From contig CM056576.1 in the NCBI GenBank assembly GCA_029721435.1, positions 67,847,876 through 67,911,875 on the forward strand: a stretch of DNA of 64,000 nt, in the 5' to 3' direction. The DNA is from Gymnothorax reevesii. Taxonomy: Eukaryota > Chordata > Actinopteri > Anguilliformes > Muraenidae. The position numbers and the translations under genes were made by a program. Positions 11,887 to 24,136 of the stretch are shown here, one piece after another. The notes under the pieces are model-generated. The model was not told the DNA's origin. It did not search any database and worked only from the letters and a program-made list of their open reading frames with translations. Every line of letters starts with the position of its first letter. Position 1 is the stretch's first letter.

Positions 11887-12480
11887 TAAGTGCAAAATAA
11901 AAGGACATACATAAAATGTATGTGTATAATGAGATAAATTTGTGTTTTAATGTGTCGTGTTATGCCTAGTTGTATAGTGTTTAATGAGCCCTTCCTAAAA
12001 ATAAAACTGTACATGCAAGCCTAGAGAAATTTATACCTTCTGCATGCAAAAAAAGTTGTTTTGAACTAATCACTACACCAATACATAAGGGCAGATGTAC
12101 ATTAAAATGATGAACAGATAAATTGTAATTATTTCTAGTGGATTTTCTAAGATGCTAACCTGAACATTATGCTGCTTTTAATAATGCAGGGACTAATTGT
12201 GCTGTCAGTAAATACTCATTGATAGTCATCTGTCAATCCTCCGTCCTTTCTGAAAGTCAGAAAGTTTACATAAGTCATTACTGAATTGATAACGTAGATC
12301 CTCCATTTTCATGGGATTATTAAAACCCCAAACAAATAAAGAAATGGTAGAAAATTAAACTGAAACGTTCCTTCCCCTCCCTCAGCATAATAAATATTAG
12401 GATGGGATTAAAAAAAGCATTGTAGCCAAAAGCAAAAACAAACCAAGAATTCAAAGCAATCGACAACAGGAACACACTCT
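11887..12480. other. lpin1 intron, nothing recognised
   Basis: AT-rich. No coding or structured element recognised. Confidence 0.5.
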
Positions 12481-12514
12481 TTAAAATGACTAAAACATGT
12501 TTTAGTCATTTTAA
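12481..12514. repeat. Perfect 34 bp palindrome
   Basis: The left 17 bases are the exact reverse complement of the right 17, centred on ACATGT at 12495-12500 with no spacer. It is the arm-to-arm core TGACTAAAACATGTTTTAGT with AT-rich extension. Role unknown. Confidence 0.9.
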
Positions 12515-12589
12515 TTATTTTAATAACTCGAAGGCACTAAAACCATGACGCTATTCACTGACTACTAATTACCGAGGATCGCTGAAACG

Positions 12590-12670
12590 AGATTTTACGA
12601 GATTTCAGTCACACAGCGTACTTGAACTACTCCAGATCTGGCTTCACCCACACAGGCATGCTGAAGGTTG
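12590..12670 (+). repeat. Fragment related to the LTR-like remnant at 6942-8089
   Basis: GATTTCAGTC, then CGTACTTGAAC and TCTGGCTTCACCCA match, in inverted orientation, the segment around 7965-8025. Homology fades after about 12670. Confidence 0.5.
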
Positions 12671-14170
12671 TCACGCAACATCACAAGAGTTTGGGCAAAG
12701 AGAGAATCAATCATCAGACGGCGGAATGAAAGTTGAAAAACAAAGCGAGAGTAAGGCACTGGAGAAAAAGCACAAGCACAATGACAAAACCGCACACATG
12801 AGGCAGAACCATAACAGGCCTTATGTAACAATGGTGCCAGGTTGGTGAAGCACAGACTATTCCTTGATAATAATGATTTGTCTTCACCTGTTTTAAATTG
12901 CTTAATTAAATTGACTCTACATGAACTCCTAAAAGAGTTAGGACCATCAGGTGTAGCCAGTTCTGCATGCTAAGACCAGCACTCATAAGCCTCGATCTGT
13001 TTTCAATCATTTTTTTAGATGAACATGTTTTCTAATGGAAAAAATAAGCCATTGGCAGTTCAATGAGTCAAATAAATAGCTTCCTTCCTAATGCAATGAT
13101 GCAAATTTACTTTCACAAAAAGATGACCTATGTTGTTAACTTTTCCCACATGAAAAGAATCTATATGAACATATATGCGCATATGTGCCAAATTCAGGTG
13201 CATATAGGTCTCCTATATCGCTTCTTATTTTTCACATATAGGCCCTACTGTATATGTACATACAAGGTATATGTCTCCTATATAGCTCATAAACCCAGTG
13301 GCAGGTTCTGTTTGCCATACCTATTGTATAGAACTCATATCTCACTTTTGCAACTGTCATACATGACGCCTAGCTCATATTTTTATTCTCAAGGTAATAT
13401 CTGCATATTAGTCCAAAGTCCCTTATAGAAATAACAAGAATTTCATGCAATAACTTAATCGCATGTGAACATGTGAAATTGGCATCACATTTGATCCTAA
13501 ATACATGCTGACATGTGACAACGGCATGTTATATGTAAACCAGTCATTATTAACTATGGCAAGTGAGAGGAGACAAAAAGCTATGATATCAACGCAAATA
13601 TACAAAGTATAATACATTTTTTTACATTTTTTTCCTGAAACATTAACAATAACAAGGTCATCAATTTTTTCTTGACCATACTTATTTCCATTCTATAAAG
13701 ATTGAGTTGTGTATTGTGGAAGCATTTTTTCAAGTTTAAGTCACTGCCAGATTCACCACTTTAGATAAAATTTGATTCACATCATGACAGCTCATACACA
13801 TCCACTGAAAGGTTATACACTACACTGTTACATCCGGCAAAAGCAATGTTTTCTATCGTGTCTGTAATGCAGTTTCTAGATGAATATGGCTCAGAGGTCC
13901 TTAGTCTAAATGTAGCAAAATAAAACAAAAATAACAAAATCAAAGTACACAGAAGGACATACATTCAAGTAAACATGCCTTTCAAAAGTCATTTTCATCC
14001 CCACATCTATTTGAGCATTTCACTGTGGTTAATGAATTTGAAGACAAAGTTTACATTTCTGTTCATAGTTTTAATGAACAGACACTTGTCTTTTATTTGA
14101 AATGCTTGTATAGCAACTAAAGGTCCCACACTTTTTCCTACAGGCATGAAATAACAAGGATTCTTAAATT
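12671..14170. other. lpin1 intron, AT-rich, diverged MITE traces
   Basis: Around 13145-13300 there are repeated CATATATG/CCTATAT words resembling the MITE at 14171-14756 (CCCACATGAAAAGAATCTAT near 13146), but too diverged for firm boundaries. No gene recognised. Confidence 0.4.
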
Positions 14171-14756
14171 CCCACACGGAAAGAACTTATATAAACATAT
14201 AGGTTTTAATCCCCGCCTTGTATCAACCGCAGTGCAGCTCCATAAGAAGTAGCGCGCAATTGGCCAATGCGCTACAGGGATGCAAATTGCGAAGGGCCTG
14301 CTGGGAAGGATTTTGTAGATTAGAGTTCCCCTAGGCGCGTCCTTTTGGCTCATAAAACTCTTTCTGACTTAGTACAGACTAATAGTCTCTCTGCCTTGGT
14401 GCTGAGTTTACATAGTTAGTCTACAATAATTGAAAAAGTTGTTATCGCCGGGCGGGAGCATTGGAGGAGAGCTGCAAGATGTATACACTCTCCTGAATTG
14501 TCATCATTGTCAACATGTGTGAAAACTTAGAAGTACTTGCACAAAGTTCCCAAATTGGATATCCCAGATTTGAGAAAAAAACATTTAAGTTTTAATATAA
14601 GGCCACATATAGGTTTTGAATATATGTGACATATAGGTACATATATATACCTATATGTAACTATAATATATGAAAACGGCCAATTTTATGTATGTGAAAC
14701 CTATATTTGGCCCTATATTAAAGCCTGTATGTTTACATAGGTTCTTTCCGTGTGGG
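14171..14756. mobile_element. MITE with CCCACACGGAAAGAAC termini, interrupted by a SINE
   Basis: Left end CCCACACGGAAAGAACTTAT and right end GTTCTTTCCGTGTGGG form a 16 bp inverted repeat. Interior words such as CACATATAGG and ACCTATATGTAA are typical of this short fish MITE. Removing the insertion at 14211-14588 leaves about 200 bp. Confidence 0.85.
14211..14588 (+). mobile_element. SINE-like insertion inside the MITE
   Basis: The insert is flanked by GTTTTAAT at 14203-14210 and again at 14589-14596. Its GCGCAATTGGCCAATGCGC and GCTACAGGGATGCAAATTGC blocks match the SINE at 58487-58926 (ATTGGCCATTGCACTACAGG). Both copies end with AAATTGGATATCCCAGATTT-like sequence and an A-rich tail. Confidence 0.65.
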
Positions 14757-16508
14757 TTGTGTTTGCTTTCAGCACATTCTGCTCCATCAAATCTTAGCTG
14801 AATGATTGTTTAACTATGATGATGAACGACAGGCGCTAAACATCGTTTTGGAGAAATTCCAATTCCAATGAAAAAAAAATGATGCAAACTTAACTAAAGG
14901 CACTCCTAGAGTGCAAATTTCCGCCAGGGCAGCACAGTCCAAATCTTGGTGAGTGGGAGCAAAGTTCATTTATCGTGTGTCATGCGATTTCAAGATGGCG
15001 GCCACATTGTTTGACTGATAGCGGTCAAAATCAATAGGGTCCATTCCTGATGTAATAGTGACTCACTCACAATATATTCGTTCATTTATTTTTGAGTTTT
15101 CCTGTTCACAAACTAACAAATAAACAAAAAACGTCCTCGTCAATAGAAACACGCTGCAACGGCCCAAAGCATCTCCAATCGGAAAAGTGTGCTGCAAAAA
15201 CAGAAAACGAGCAAACTGCAAAAGCAAATGCAAGACAAAAACGATGCATATCCACATCAACACAATGGAAGTGCTCAAAGCCGCTATGGGGAATGGTTGT
15301 GATAGTGCACATTTTGATTAGCAAAGTTGGATCAACCTTAGCTATTAGATGTACACTGCTATGCAGATCAGCTGCCTCTCACTGCCCAGTCACGTAAAAC
15401 AAATGTGTAAGTACAGCAGTTTTCTCTGGTATATTATGAGACAGCATCTGACAAATCCAAGATTACAATAGTTGTTTTTAATACTTATATCATAGTTATT
15501 AAATTGATTCAGTGTTGCCATTGAAACTTCCACTGTTCTCCTGATATTGAAGCTTGAAGTTTGTTACAGAACAAATCTTATTGAAGAAAATGCAGATTTT
15601 GGCTTAAGACTGTGACACCTGGAATTGGCATACCATTGATTTCATTGCAGTTTTTGATAGCGCTTCGATATGTCTTTCAGTTCTGAAAATTTCATTTCGC
15701 CATCTTTAATACGCACAAAGTTATGAGGGATCAAAAATGCTGGGAGAAATTGATGCGAGTTTGACAGCTTGAAATTTCAACCTATTCTGGTGTACTCAAA
15801 GAGCCTGTAACTCAAAAAATATTAACGAGATCAGAGGAGTATTTGGCAAGTATTCATACTGAAGTTATTGTACTAGAATAATGTGCTGATTCCAAGGAGG
15901 GCAGTTGGTAGGCACTTGTACATTTTATATATTATAAATCGCAAAGGAATTACTAAAGAAACAAATAAAATAAGGCAAATTCACACATTATGCCTCAAAT
16001 TGCAAGATAATTGCAATCTTGAGTGAACATAAATGGCTCTCCAACGTAAAAACGTTCTCTATATGGCCACCTACTGTTTTAAAGTGGCATCACATTAATA
16101 AACTATTAAATTATGCTAAAAATACCATATATGTCCGGAGAATGTTCCGCGATGTGAAGTTTTAATTGGCATAATCGCATTATACAAATAAGTGATGGCC
16201 TTCATGCAAAAGATGCAAGTTGTATTTGGTTAATTGGTTCTAAATCTCTCTAATGGATTTGGCTAGTCAGACTGGCTTCAATGACGAGCATCAGTAACCG
16301 GTCTCTTTTGGTGGGAGATACCAGCGGGCTTCTACCCCAAGTTTGCATTAAGGCAGTGCCTATTTTTATTACGGTGGTTAACGTTCAGTTGCATTTGGAC
16401 TGCTCGCGATGCAGGGGCAATGCACTAATAAATACAGTTCCGAATTAATTTGCCTATAAATAACTCGGTTTGTATTACTATAGATAACATATTGCAACTC
16501 AGTCTTAG
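14757..16508. other. lpin1 intron, nothing recognised
   Basis: No gene or repeat family identified. Open frames around 15092-15397 on both strands have no domain signature. Confidence 0.5.
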
Positions 16509-17185
16509 GGCTCTAATTTTGTTGACCAGGTGCAAGCGTGGCGAGTCGGGGGAGCGCCGCACCAACGGGGTGTATCCAGGCGTATTTTGCAATTTCGTGC
16601 TCAGCGCAAGTACTCCTCTATCCCGCCTCTGTCCCTACTGCCGGTGCAAGCAGCAAAGAGAAGAGAAGGCGCAAGTGGGTTTAACACAGCCGAGTCAAAT
16701 CTCCACCAATCAAATGAGCTCCTCTCCTCTCCTAAAAAGCCTCTGTCCTATATCTGCATAATACGTTAATGTTGCATTTGACTTTGCTGCTTCAGGCATG
16801 TTTACTGCACTGCTTACGTTTATATTAAGCATTCTGAATATGAGTTAGCTGGCTAGCTGGGGGATTCGCGAATTATTACCATTAGCAAACTGGAATGAAA
16901 TTATAAAACGAAACTACATCAGATCATTCAAACGTATGAAGTTGGAATGAAATACAATGGTTGCTCATGTATTTCTTCTGCCTGCATCATTGAGAAGAGA
17001 AACGATGGATAGCGTGTTCCTATTATTACAATCTGTTGCTGCTTAAAATTTTGGGATTAACATGCTTGGACATCAATGCAAGATACGTGACACTTTTATT
17101 TTCAATATGTGATCTTAACTCAGTACGAAATCATAGCAATCAGGCTGTATTCCTTTCCCCCACGAAAAACGATAAAACCTAGGGT
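16509..17185. mobile_element. Non-autonomous DNA element with GGGCTCTAATTT end (copy 1)
   Basis: Begins GGGCTCTAATTTTG followed by GACCAGGTGCAAGCGTGG. Interior blocks TAACACAGCCGAGTCAAATC (16681), GCTTCAGGCATGTTTAC, CAAATTATTACCATTAGC-like sequence and CCCCCACGAAAAACGATAAA recur at 58208-59157. Related end sequences occur at 34483 and, inverted, at 60440-60796. No coding capacity. Confidence 0.7.
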
Positions 17186-17870
17186 AAGTGTACCCATTAA
17201 GCCCAGGCACCATTTAAGTCCACTAGCAACTTTGACTTCAAATGATAAAAAAGAGGGTCTTGCCTTGAGTTAACTCATTATTTCATCCAATCCAAAAATT
17301 TCTGACTAACATGCCAGTTTTTATTAAACATCAATCGCATTTGTCATTGTTGAGTTAAGCCCAGCCATAATCCAGGCAGTCTAAAGGAGGCTCACATTAA
17401 GCCGCCTCAAAACTTTGAGGTTTCGGGATCCCTCCAAAAAAATCATCCCTCAACTATTTTCAGCCAGTAACTAGCCAAGTACATCCACATCATGTAAACT
17501 TTGCATACATATATCAATAAAAATACAATAAATGGTTTGGGTGAGCTACATGCTTTCAAAAAATGTGTTTAATTCAAGGTGGGCTTAAATGGTACAGTGA
17601 GCCAAAAAGCAGCAAGCTTGTGCTAACTTTGTATGAGAACACCTTCAATAATTCTGAAGATGTCATACCAGGAATAACTATAACACCAAGGTAAAAGCAT
17701 TTTTAGACTCTGGACATAATAAAAAATATATATATTTTTATTTTGGCGTGAAAACATCGTCTTCATCCTCAGTAATCACTTTAGAACCATTTAAGCCCAG
17801 TATGTTTCATTTAAGCCCACCAAATGCATTTCAATGGAAATCACTGAAATTGGGAGATGTGGTACATATT
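17186..17870. repeat. Repeat with recurring TTTAAGCCCA words
   Basis: CATTAAGCCCA (17195), CATTTAAGTCCA (17211), GTTAAGCCCAG (17354), ACATTAAGCCGC (17393), an inverted GGGCTTAAATGG (17581), CATTTAAGCCCAG (17788) and CATTTAAGCCCACC (17808). The spacing is irregular, so this is not a simple tandem repeat. Unassigned. Confidence 0.5.
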
Positions 17871-18019
17871 CTTCTGTAATCCAGTGACTCTGATGTTTTA
17901 TGTCTCCCTGACATCAATAATAACACTACATAACATATCATTAATTAGACAAGACAAACATTAACATTTGGTTCATTGATGGGATCACAGTTAATTCTTA
18001 ATTTAACAAGCCAATCTTT

Positions 18020-18295
18020 ACCTCCACCAGGAGGTTATGTTTTTGGCAGCATTTGTCTTTGTTTGTTTGTTGGTTTGTTTGTTTGTTAGTTAGTTAGCAA
18101 GATAACTCAAAAAGTAATGCACCAATTTTGATGAAATTTTCAGAGAAGGTGGGTATAAAATCAAGAAACAGGTGGTTAAATTTTGGCATATCTAGGCCAA
18201 AGTACAGGTGAGATATACGCCAAAGTTCAAGATTTCAAGTCTTACCAATTGGCTAGTTGCACAAGATGGCGCTGTGTACATTCTGAAATTCGTTG
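18020..18295 (+). repeat. Dispersed fish repeat with CCTCCACCAGGAGGTTATG head and TTTG tract
   Basis: Starts ACCTCCACCAGGAGGTTATG, followed by a TTTG/TTAG microsatellite (about 18056-18100), then CTCAAAAAGTAATGCACCAA and GATGAAATTTTCAGAGAAGG. Its usual tail type (GGACGGACGGAC then CCCCCTCACACTTCG) is at 22500-22630. Another relative lies at 63275-63395. Confidence 0.6.
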
Positions 18296-19283
18296 GTAAG
18301 CTTCACTATTTCCGGTTTGCTTCTGCTACTGATCTGCTACTGATCAATCTCCAACAGATGATGAGCAGATGACAGGTATATCATCCCGAAAATGTGATTT
18401 TAGCTATGGACATATTCCCAGGATTTGGCTTTATTAATTACAAATGATGATTTGTCTCAATTACCTGTTACTGATGTTTGTTCATTGGCACTCTTAATGA
18501 GGCATTTGCTGCTCCAACGAGAAACGAGAAGATTTCTAACTAGCAACACATTTCCAGCCGTTCTCACTGATGAGTGATGAACTGGCTTTAAGCAACAGAC
18601 AAAATACGTGAAAATATCTGATAGTTAATGTGTAAATAATCCATAACTTCAAAATGCTGTTTCATAAATCTAAAATTCGATCCATGCATATTTTAATATT
18701 GTCGATACTTCGTTTCCCTTCCCACTCGGTGTCAGTTGCACTCTCAAGACCATCACATCTGGAGCCATGGTTAGCTGAGCACATCTAAGAAAACCATAAC
18801 AATATCGCAGTACTAGCAAGCCAGTTGCATCAGGAGATGTAAAAGTAAATTCAATATAAAACCTAAACAGAAAATCTTGCTAGCTCTCTAGCAAACCTTG
18901 CTAGCTACTCAACTTTGCTACTGCTCGATGAAAAAATGAAAGCTAGGAAATTTGGGTCGTGCCACACTGGATGTTTGTCGCTTAAAAATAAAGTCAGTTC
19001 ATGACAGTCACCAGAGCAAAGGGCTAGAAATGATGCTAGGTAGTGTCGGAAACCCTCTTTGTCAGTGGGGCAGCTAATGTCTCCTTAAAAGTGCCAATGA
19101 ACAAACAGTAGCAGCTAATCGAGACAAATCATGCGAACATCATTCACGGTTAATTAAGCCAAATCTTGGGAACAGCTGCAATAGTTAAAATCACATTTTC
19201 GGGATTATATTCCTGTCACTTGCTCAGCATCTGATGTAGACTGATAAATGTCAGAAGCAAACTTAAAATAGTAAAGCGAACCA
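18296..19283. mobile_element. About 1 kb element with 200 bp inverted arms
   Basis: GTTTGCTTCTGCTACTGAT to GTTCATTGGCACTC (18296-18505) is repeated in reverse complement at 19082-19283 (GTGCCAATGAACAAACAGTA to TCAGAAGCAAACTT). Shared inner blocks are CGAAAATGTGATTTTA and its complement TAAAATCACATTTTCGGGAT. The centre (18506-19081) shows weaker pairing. No transposase recognised. Confidence 0.75.
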
Positions 19284-20451
19284 GTGTATTTCAGAATTTT
19301 CTTAGCCCCATTTTGTGCACATAGCCAATTAGAATAGCACATCAGACAGAATTCACTGGAAGTATGCTTGCTCACCACAAGCCATGTTTCCATCCACACG
19401 TTCTTATGCGAATGAAGTCATATCGAATTAAAAATGGCTTATGAAAACGGTAATATTTGACTTGATTTGAAGAATATCAACACAAATTTATCGCGTTAGC
19501 ACGTAGTGCGGCGGCGGTGGCGATCGGACCAAAAACATAATATCCCCCGGATCCCCGGATATCATTCGGCGTTTGGGGATATAAATATTCCATGTATGGG
19601 ATGCAAACGGATTTTCGAGGGCCTGATTGTAAGCATGCTATGCAGGTGGCCAATTCAGTGACCTGACTGGCTGAACGGGCGCGTCTTAATGGCGGTGCCC
19701 ATGTCAGAGAAAAACATGTTTCTCACTCGCCTTCGATTTTCGTTTAAAAAGCTAAATTTGATTGTGAAAAGGTCGATAAAATTTGATGTCAGGATAAAGG
19801 ACTAGTAATCATAGATTAGAAATACTGTGTTAGAGCGCTTCTAACAGTGACAAAATTACCGAAAAGATGACAAAAGCACTCAATGCACTGCAATATGCAT
19901 GGTAGTGTAGATCAGGAGAATTTGTCGCAGTTCATCCTCAACTATTTCGATGATAAACATTCTGTGGAGTCTGAGAATGAGAATGATGAGGAAGAAATTG
20001 ATGAGATTGTTGACGTGCCCAGATTCTCCCCACAAAATCTGCTGTATCTCTGCAACCAAACATTCTAGAGAAATTGTGCCAAAATGAAGCTTTTTGAGTG
20101 TGCATAAATGCATAAATGATATCACCTAAAATGCAAATTCATACCTGACTTGATGTGATGGGTCACATTTTAGAACAGTTTTACTTTCAATTGTCCAATT
20201 TTGGTATCTTGAAACATTGGGGAACCACTTAAAAAACTTCACAGTTTACCCGATTTGTCTGAAGTATCCTCAAATTAAAGATGAAAGTCAGCACTTCAAA
20301 CTCATACTCATTGTTTAATTTCCACTCCATTATACTGCGATTAGAAAGCTACAATTAAAACAATATTTATGGACTGAGGTATATAGGCTGTTTTGATTTC
20401 ATAGACCAAGCAGAATTTTTATTCCTGCAGAAAAAAATGTTGTTGAATTAC
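19284..20451. other. lpin1 intron, MITE-like patch and unassigned ORF
   Basis: CCATGTTTCCATCCACACG at 19382 resembles the terminus of fish hAT MITEs, and 19500-19640 is GC-rich. A plus-strand frame at 19883-20068 encodes an acidic stretch (ESENENDEEEIDEIVD) but shows no family signature or splice sites, so it is not called as a gene. Confidence 0.35.
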
Positions 20452-20743
20452 CTGTCTTTTTGGAGGGAGAGTCCATCTTGCTCAGTGGTTGGAGACCAGG
20501 ACCATGCCCTTCTTCCTCCTCTGCTAACATTAAAGGAGCCATCACTGCTCCCATAGTCTCCATCTCCGCTGACAATGCAGTCCTGTGTTCATCCCCCTCA
20601 TCCTTTGACTCAGGAATGTAAAAGGTAAGCGATGGGGGACATTCCATCTGCTGGCTGAAGGAGTCCTCAGAAATCTCTTGCAAGTGTGTTCCATCTGACT
20701 CCGGAATGGATGTAGAGCCAACCAAAGGGCTGTGTGACTTTGG
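20452..20743 (-). CDS. lpin1: lpin1 exon (central acidic/serine-rich linker)
   Basis: A 292 bp exon of the variable central linker of lipin-1. The translation runs from PKSHSPLVGSTS through EISEDSFSQQMECPPS to EMETMGAVMAPLMLAEEEE and ends KMDSPSKK. The last two blocks match the lipin-1 motif ETLGAA-PLLP followed by TDSPSRK. The segment is rich in Ser and acidic residues, as expected for the phosphorylated linker between N-LIP and C-LIP. The acceptor is TTGATATTGCAG before CCAAAGTC and the donor is AAAAAGACAG before GTAATTC. It is separated by only 281 bp from the upstream exon, while the downstream intron is about 17 kb. Confidence 0.9.
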
Positions 20744-21024
20744 CTGCAATATCAAAGAGAGACAAATAATAAAATTATCGGCTGATAACCAGGCTATTTT
20801 CACAGTCTTCTTGCTGCAGCACTTCAGTTACGAATGCTAGACCATGACTGAATGAATTCTCATTTTGAGGTAAAGGACTACATAGGACAAATTTTGCGAG
20901 CACACTTACTGGTACCTGCTGTAATTCCAACTAAAGCATTGGTTGATTCACAATTAATTTGTATTCTGTCAGTTTCTGTATACTGCAAAAAAGTACTGGT
21001 CAATGTCTAGTGCTTTTCAAGTAC

Positions 21025-21151
21025 CTTTGCAGCCTGTGGAAGCTCACCCCATGCCCAAAGCATCTGGGGGTTGTTCTGCTTGTCTTTTCCCAAGCTTTTG
21101 GTCATCAGCTCTGAGTCGCTCTTGGGTGTGGAGGGTAGGGATCCTTCAGGA
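21025..21151 (-). CDS. lpin1: lpin1 exon (STPKSDSEL / MLWAWGELPQAAK)
   Basis: A 127 bp internal exon. The minus-strand translation contains SLPSTPKSDSELMTKS and PQMLWAWGELPQAAK, a hallmark of lipins (W-x-WGELP). The acceptor is CTCTTTTAG before TCCTGAAG and the donor is GCTGCAAAG before GTACTTG. Phase is compatible with a direct join to the exon ending at 31695 (ACCAG then T). In mammalian lipin-1, however, an additional block with the AVIYPQSASYP-type motif sits between these two segments. I could not find that exon in the intervening 10.5 kb on the minus strand. Confidence 0.92.
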
Positions 21152-21267
21152 CTAAAAGAGACACATGCCAACAGGATAAGCTTACCTCAGCCAGAAATAT
21201 CTGTACTGTAAGATGTTCAAAATGGTTTATCATTTTGTTTGCATTGACTATTTTAAAGGGCGATATT

Positions 21268-21400
21268 TACAACCCTAATTCTGAAAAAGTTGCCACATCA
21301 TGACTCATTTTAAAATTCCATGCACTACACAAACACATTTGATGTTCCAACATTTTTGAATTTCATTGCTCATTGAGCAAATATAATGTGACTACAACAG
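21268..21400 (+). repeat. Dispersed teleost repeat, copy 3 (fragment)
   Basis: Begins ACAACCCTAATTCTGAAAAA, the terminal sequence of the family at 1-295 and 1860-2235, in the opposite orientation. Confidence 0.55.
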
Positions 21401-22439
21401 AGTCCCATTAAGTTACCACAGTGAACTGTTTACCACTGTGTAACACCACCATGGCTGCATTTCAAGTGTCATAAATTCAATCCTTGTTCCCCTCACTTGC
21501 GTCCCATCCTTGGGTCTTAGTCCCCCCCACCAAGAATGCATGAAGGAAACAGGAGAGAGGACAGAAGAACGAGGACATATGTTTTAAGCGACATGAAACA
21601 TCTTCTCCTCAGTTGGGTTAAATAAAGCGACACTCAATTCTGATGATGGCCCTCGGTTGGATATGTTGGAATATGATCTGCAGGGGTTGGCACACATGTA
21701 AACCGTGAATTAATCGCAAATTTTATCATCATAGTGTTATGGCCCCAATTTGTTATGACAATTACGACAGCAAGGGATGACAGATACAATTTTAAAACTG
21801 AAACACATTTAATTAAACAAATACTTTTAACTAATCTACTATCTACTCTACTGACCAAGATTGATATATACAAGCAAAAAAATATTTACAGTCCCTTTGG
21901 TTGAGTTGCTTGGTGATGTTCCGGGTGAGGAAAATGCTCCAACACAGGCAAAAATCCACAAAAAGCCTCACAGGTCTAAGCAGTTACAACATCTTAAATG
22001 TTGATTTCAATAAATACTGCGCGTTAAAGTTCCTTACTTGATGTTTTGACTGATTAAATGGAGAGAAAAGATATAATTGTCTCCCCTTTTAAATTTATTT
22101 TCTTGAATCAAAAAATGATTTGTTCCCTGACTTAAATGTGAAACGATCCAATCCGTGAGTTTTCTGATCTACTGCACATTTTTTTACGGCCCGCTGATAT
22201 TGATACCGCTTGACGTCATGGCTTTCCGCTGCAAGTGTTCAGGGGAGGCTGCTATCGTGTCCTCGCACATCGGCTCATCAGATGTGCCTCCTCCATCCTC
22301 TATCCTCTCTCACTCAGCACACATAAGCGCTGTGAGACGACCAGCGAGGAGGGAAACATGGAACAACATCCAGTTCAATAGAGGACATAACAAACAAGTC
22401 AACATAGTCTACAACATCCCCCGCCAATCGTGTGCTTCT
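21401..22439. other. lpin1 intron, nothing recognised
   Basis: No gene or repeat recognised. It was searched on the minus strand for the missing lipin-1 segment without success. Confidence 0.5.
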
Positions 22440-22632
22440 TATTTTTGAACTCCAACAAGGCCTTTATGTTCTGAAGCTACACACCAAATTTGATTGTCCT
22501 ATCTGTAATAGTTTCTGAGAAAAAATGTCCCCTTTCGCTCGGAAGGACGGACGGACGGACGCACACATGCACACACGGACGGACGGAGGTCAAACCTATA
22601 TCCCCCTCACACTTCGTGTTGGCAGGGGATAA
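22440..22632 (+). repeat. Tail of dispersed fish repeat with GGAC microsatellite
   Basis: CAAATTTGATTGTCCTATCT, then (GGAC)n at about 22545-22562 and 22577-22588, CA-rich spacer, and CCCCCTCACACTTCGTGTTG then GGGGATAATAA. This is the usual 3' end of the repeat type starting at 18020. Confidence 0.6.
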
Positions 22633-24136
22633 TAAGCGAATTGAGATGCAGGATTGAATAGACCACGTGTTACCGTTTTCACTTCCTGGTTCAGAGCAAG
22701 CACTAACTCCTTGCTGGTCTAGAGCTAATCACCGATTTCATCAGACGCAGTACTATAATATTATGGCCTATCTCGTTCTGTCAGACTGGGTTTATTTTCT
22801 CTCGCAGCACGATCTTGGACTGGGCACTTGTTAACTCGTAGGATAATTTATCCTCGCAAATGGCAGGAACCTTGTTTTGACCACTGCCATGTAGGGACAC
22901 TAGTTTAAGGAAAGTCACGCTAAAGAAATGTCTTTCTTTTTTCAAAGAAAAAACATTGGTTTGTAACTGGATCTGACGTGTCAACTTTTTATTCTTTTTT
23001 TAAACGTTGGTTTGTAATTGGATCAGGCGCCTATTTTTAAGAAAATAAAGCAGATACTGGATTCTATGTTGCAGAATTGCATTTTTTACATTACCTTTGT
23101 ATTTATTATTTTATTTGCCTTTTTTTAGTAAATCTGCTGCAGTGGAGTCAAACTTCATTTTCTTTGAATGTATTATCTTTGAATGGGAAATTGTATAGGC
23201 TACAGGACTGGCAGAAATAATAATTTAAAAAATTAAAATTCTAAAAATTTAAAAGTGGTTGTATTTGGATGAAATGTATGCCTGTAGTGATATATAAGTG
23301 AAATAAAATTTTAGTTTTACAGTTTGGAACTTGAAAATATGAAACGGCACAGTGTCAGCTTGGAGAGGCCACTGAGACATTCCCAAACCAAAACCTCTCA
23401 AATTTTGTTCTGATTTACTGGTTAGAATAAGCTTGGGCACAGATAATGGTGAAGTTCTGGCTGGTTCCATCTTCATTTACTCTGACTCAGTGAGATATAC
23501 ACTGATTTTTGTACCATGACAAAAATCCCCAAGGTGTTACCTTTGTTATGATACCAAGACAATTCAAATCGACAAATTTGTTGCAGAGATATAGTCATTT
23601 CATTCTGGGCATGTCATTTTCAAGCCAGAGGCTCAGGGCTTAAGGGGTTAAAAAAACTGATGTTTTCAGTGTTTTTGTTTATTACCCCATATTTTCTACC
23701 TCAATACATTTATGGGAATGATTTTAGTTCACATTGTCTACAATAGTATTTTTCAAAACATTTTCAACAAAAAATGCTAGAGAAGTAATATATTAGGACC
23801 CTTTTATGATGAAAGTGGTGGTGTATAATCATAACGGCACAAAACTAAGTACTTTGATTTGGGTTTTTCCTTTCTAAGGGTAGATACCACTGTCACGTAG
23901 AAGCTGCTTTTGTAGTCCTCAGTCATACCTCTGCAGAGGAGTCAAGTCTCCATCGTAACAAGTATACTTGGTGTCTTGTTTGAAAGCACCGCTTGGCAAG
24001 TTCTCCACCTTTCCTTCCTGTGGGTCCATGTTCCATAAGGCACCCCTTAAAGACATAATGACTAAATGTGAAAAACAGCAGCTCATTGCAAGAAGTGTAT
24101 TTAAAATGCGCAGACTGTCAAGTCTGCTACTGTATA
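22633..24136. other. lpin1 intron, nothing recognised
   Basis: AT-rich. No family recognised. Confidence 0.5.

Noticed and set aside
19883..20068. Acidic plus-strand ORF (ESENENDEEEIDE)
   Set aside because: Low-complexity acidic run without promoter, splice sites or domain; could be chance or a transposase trace.
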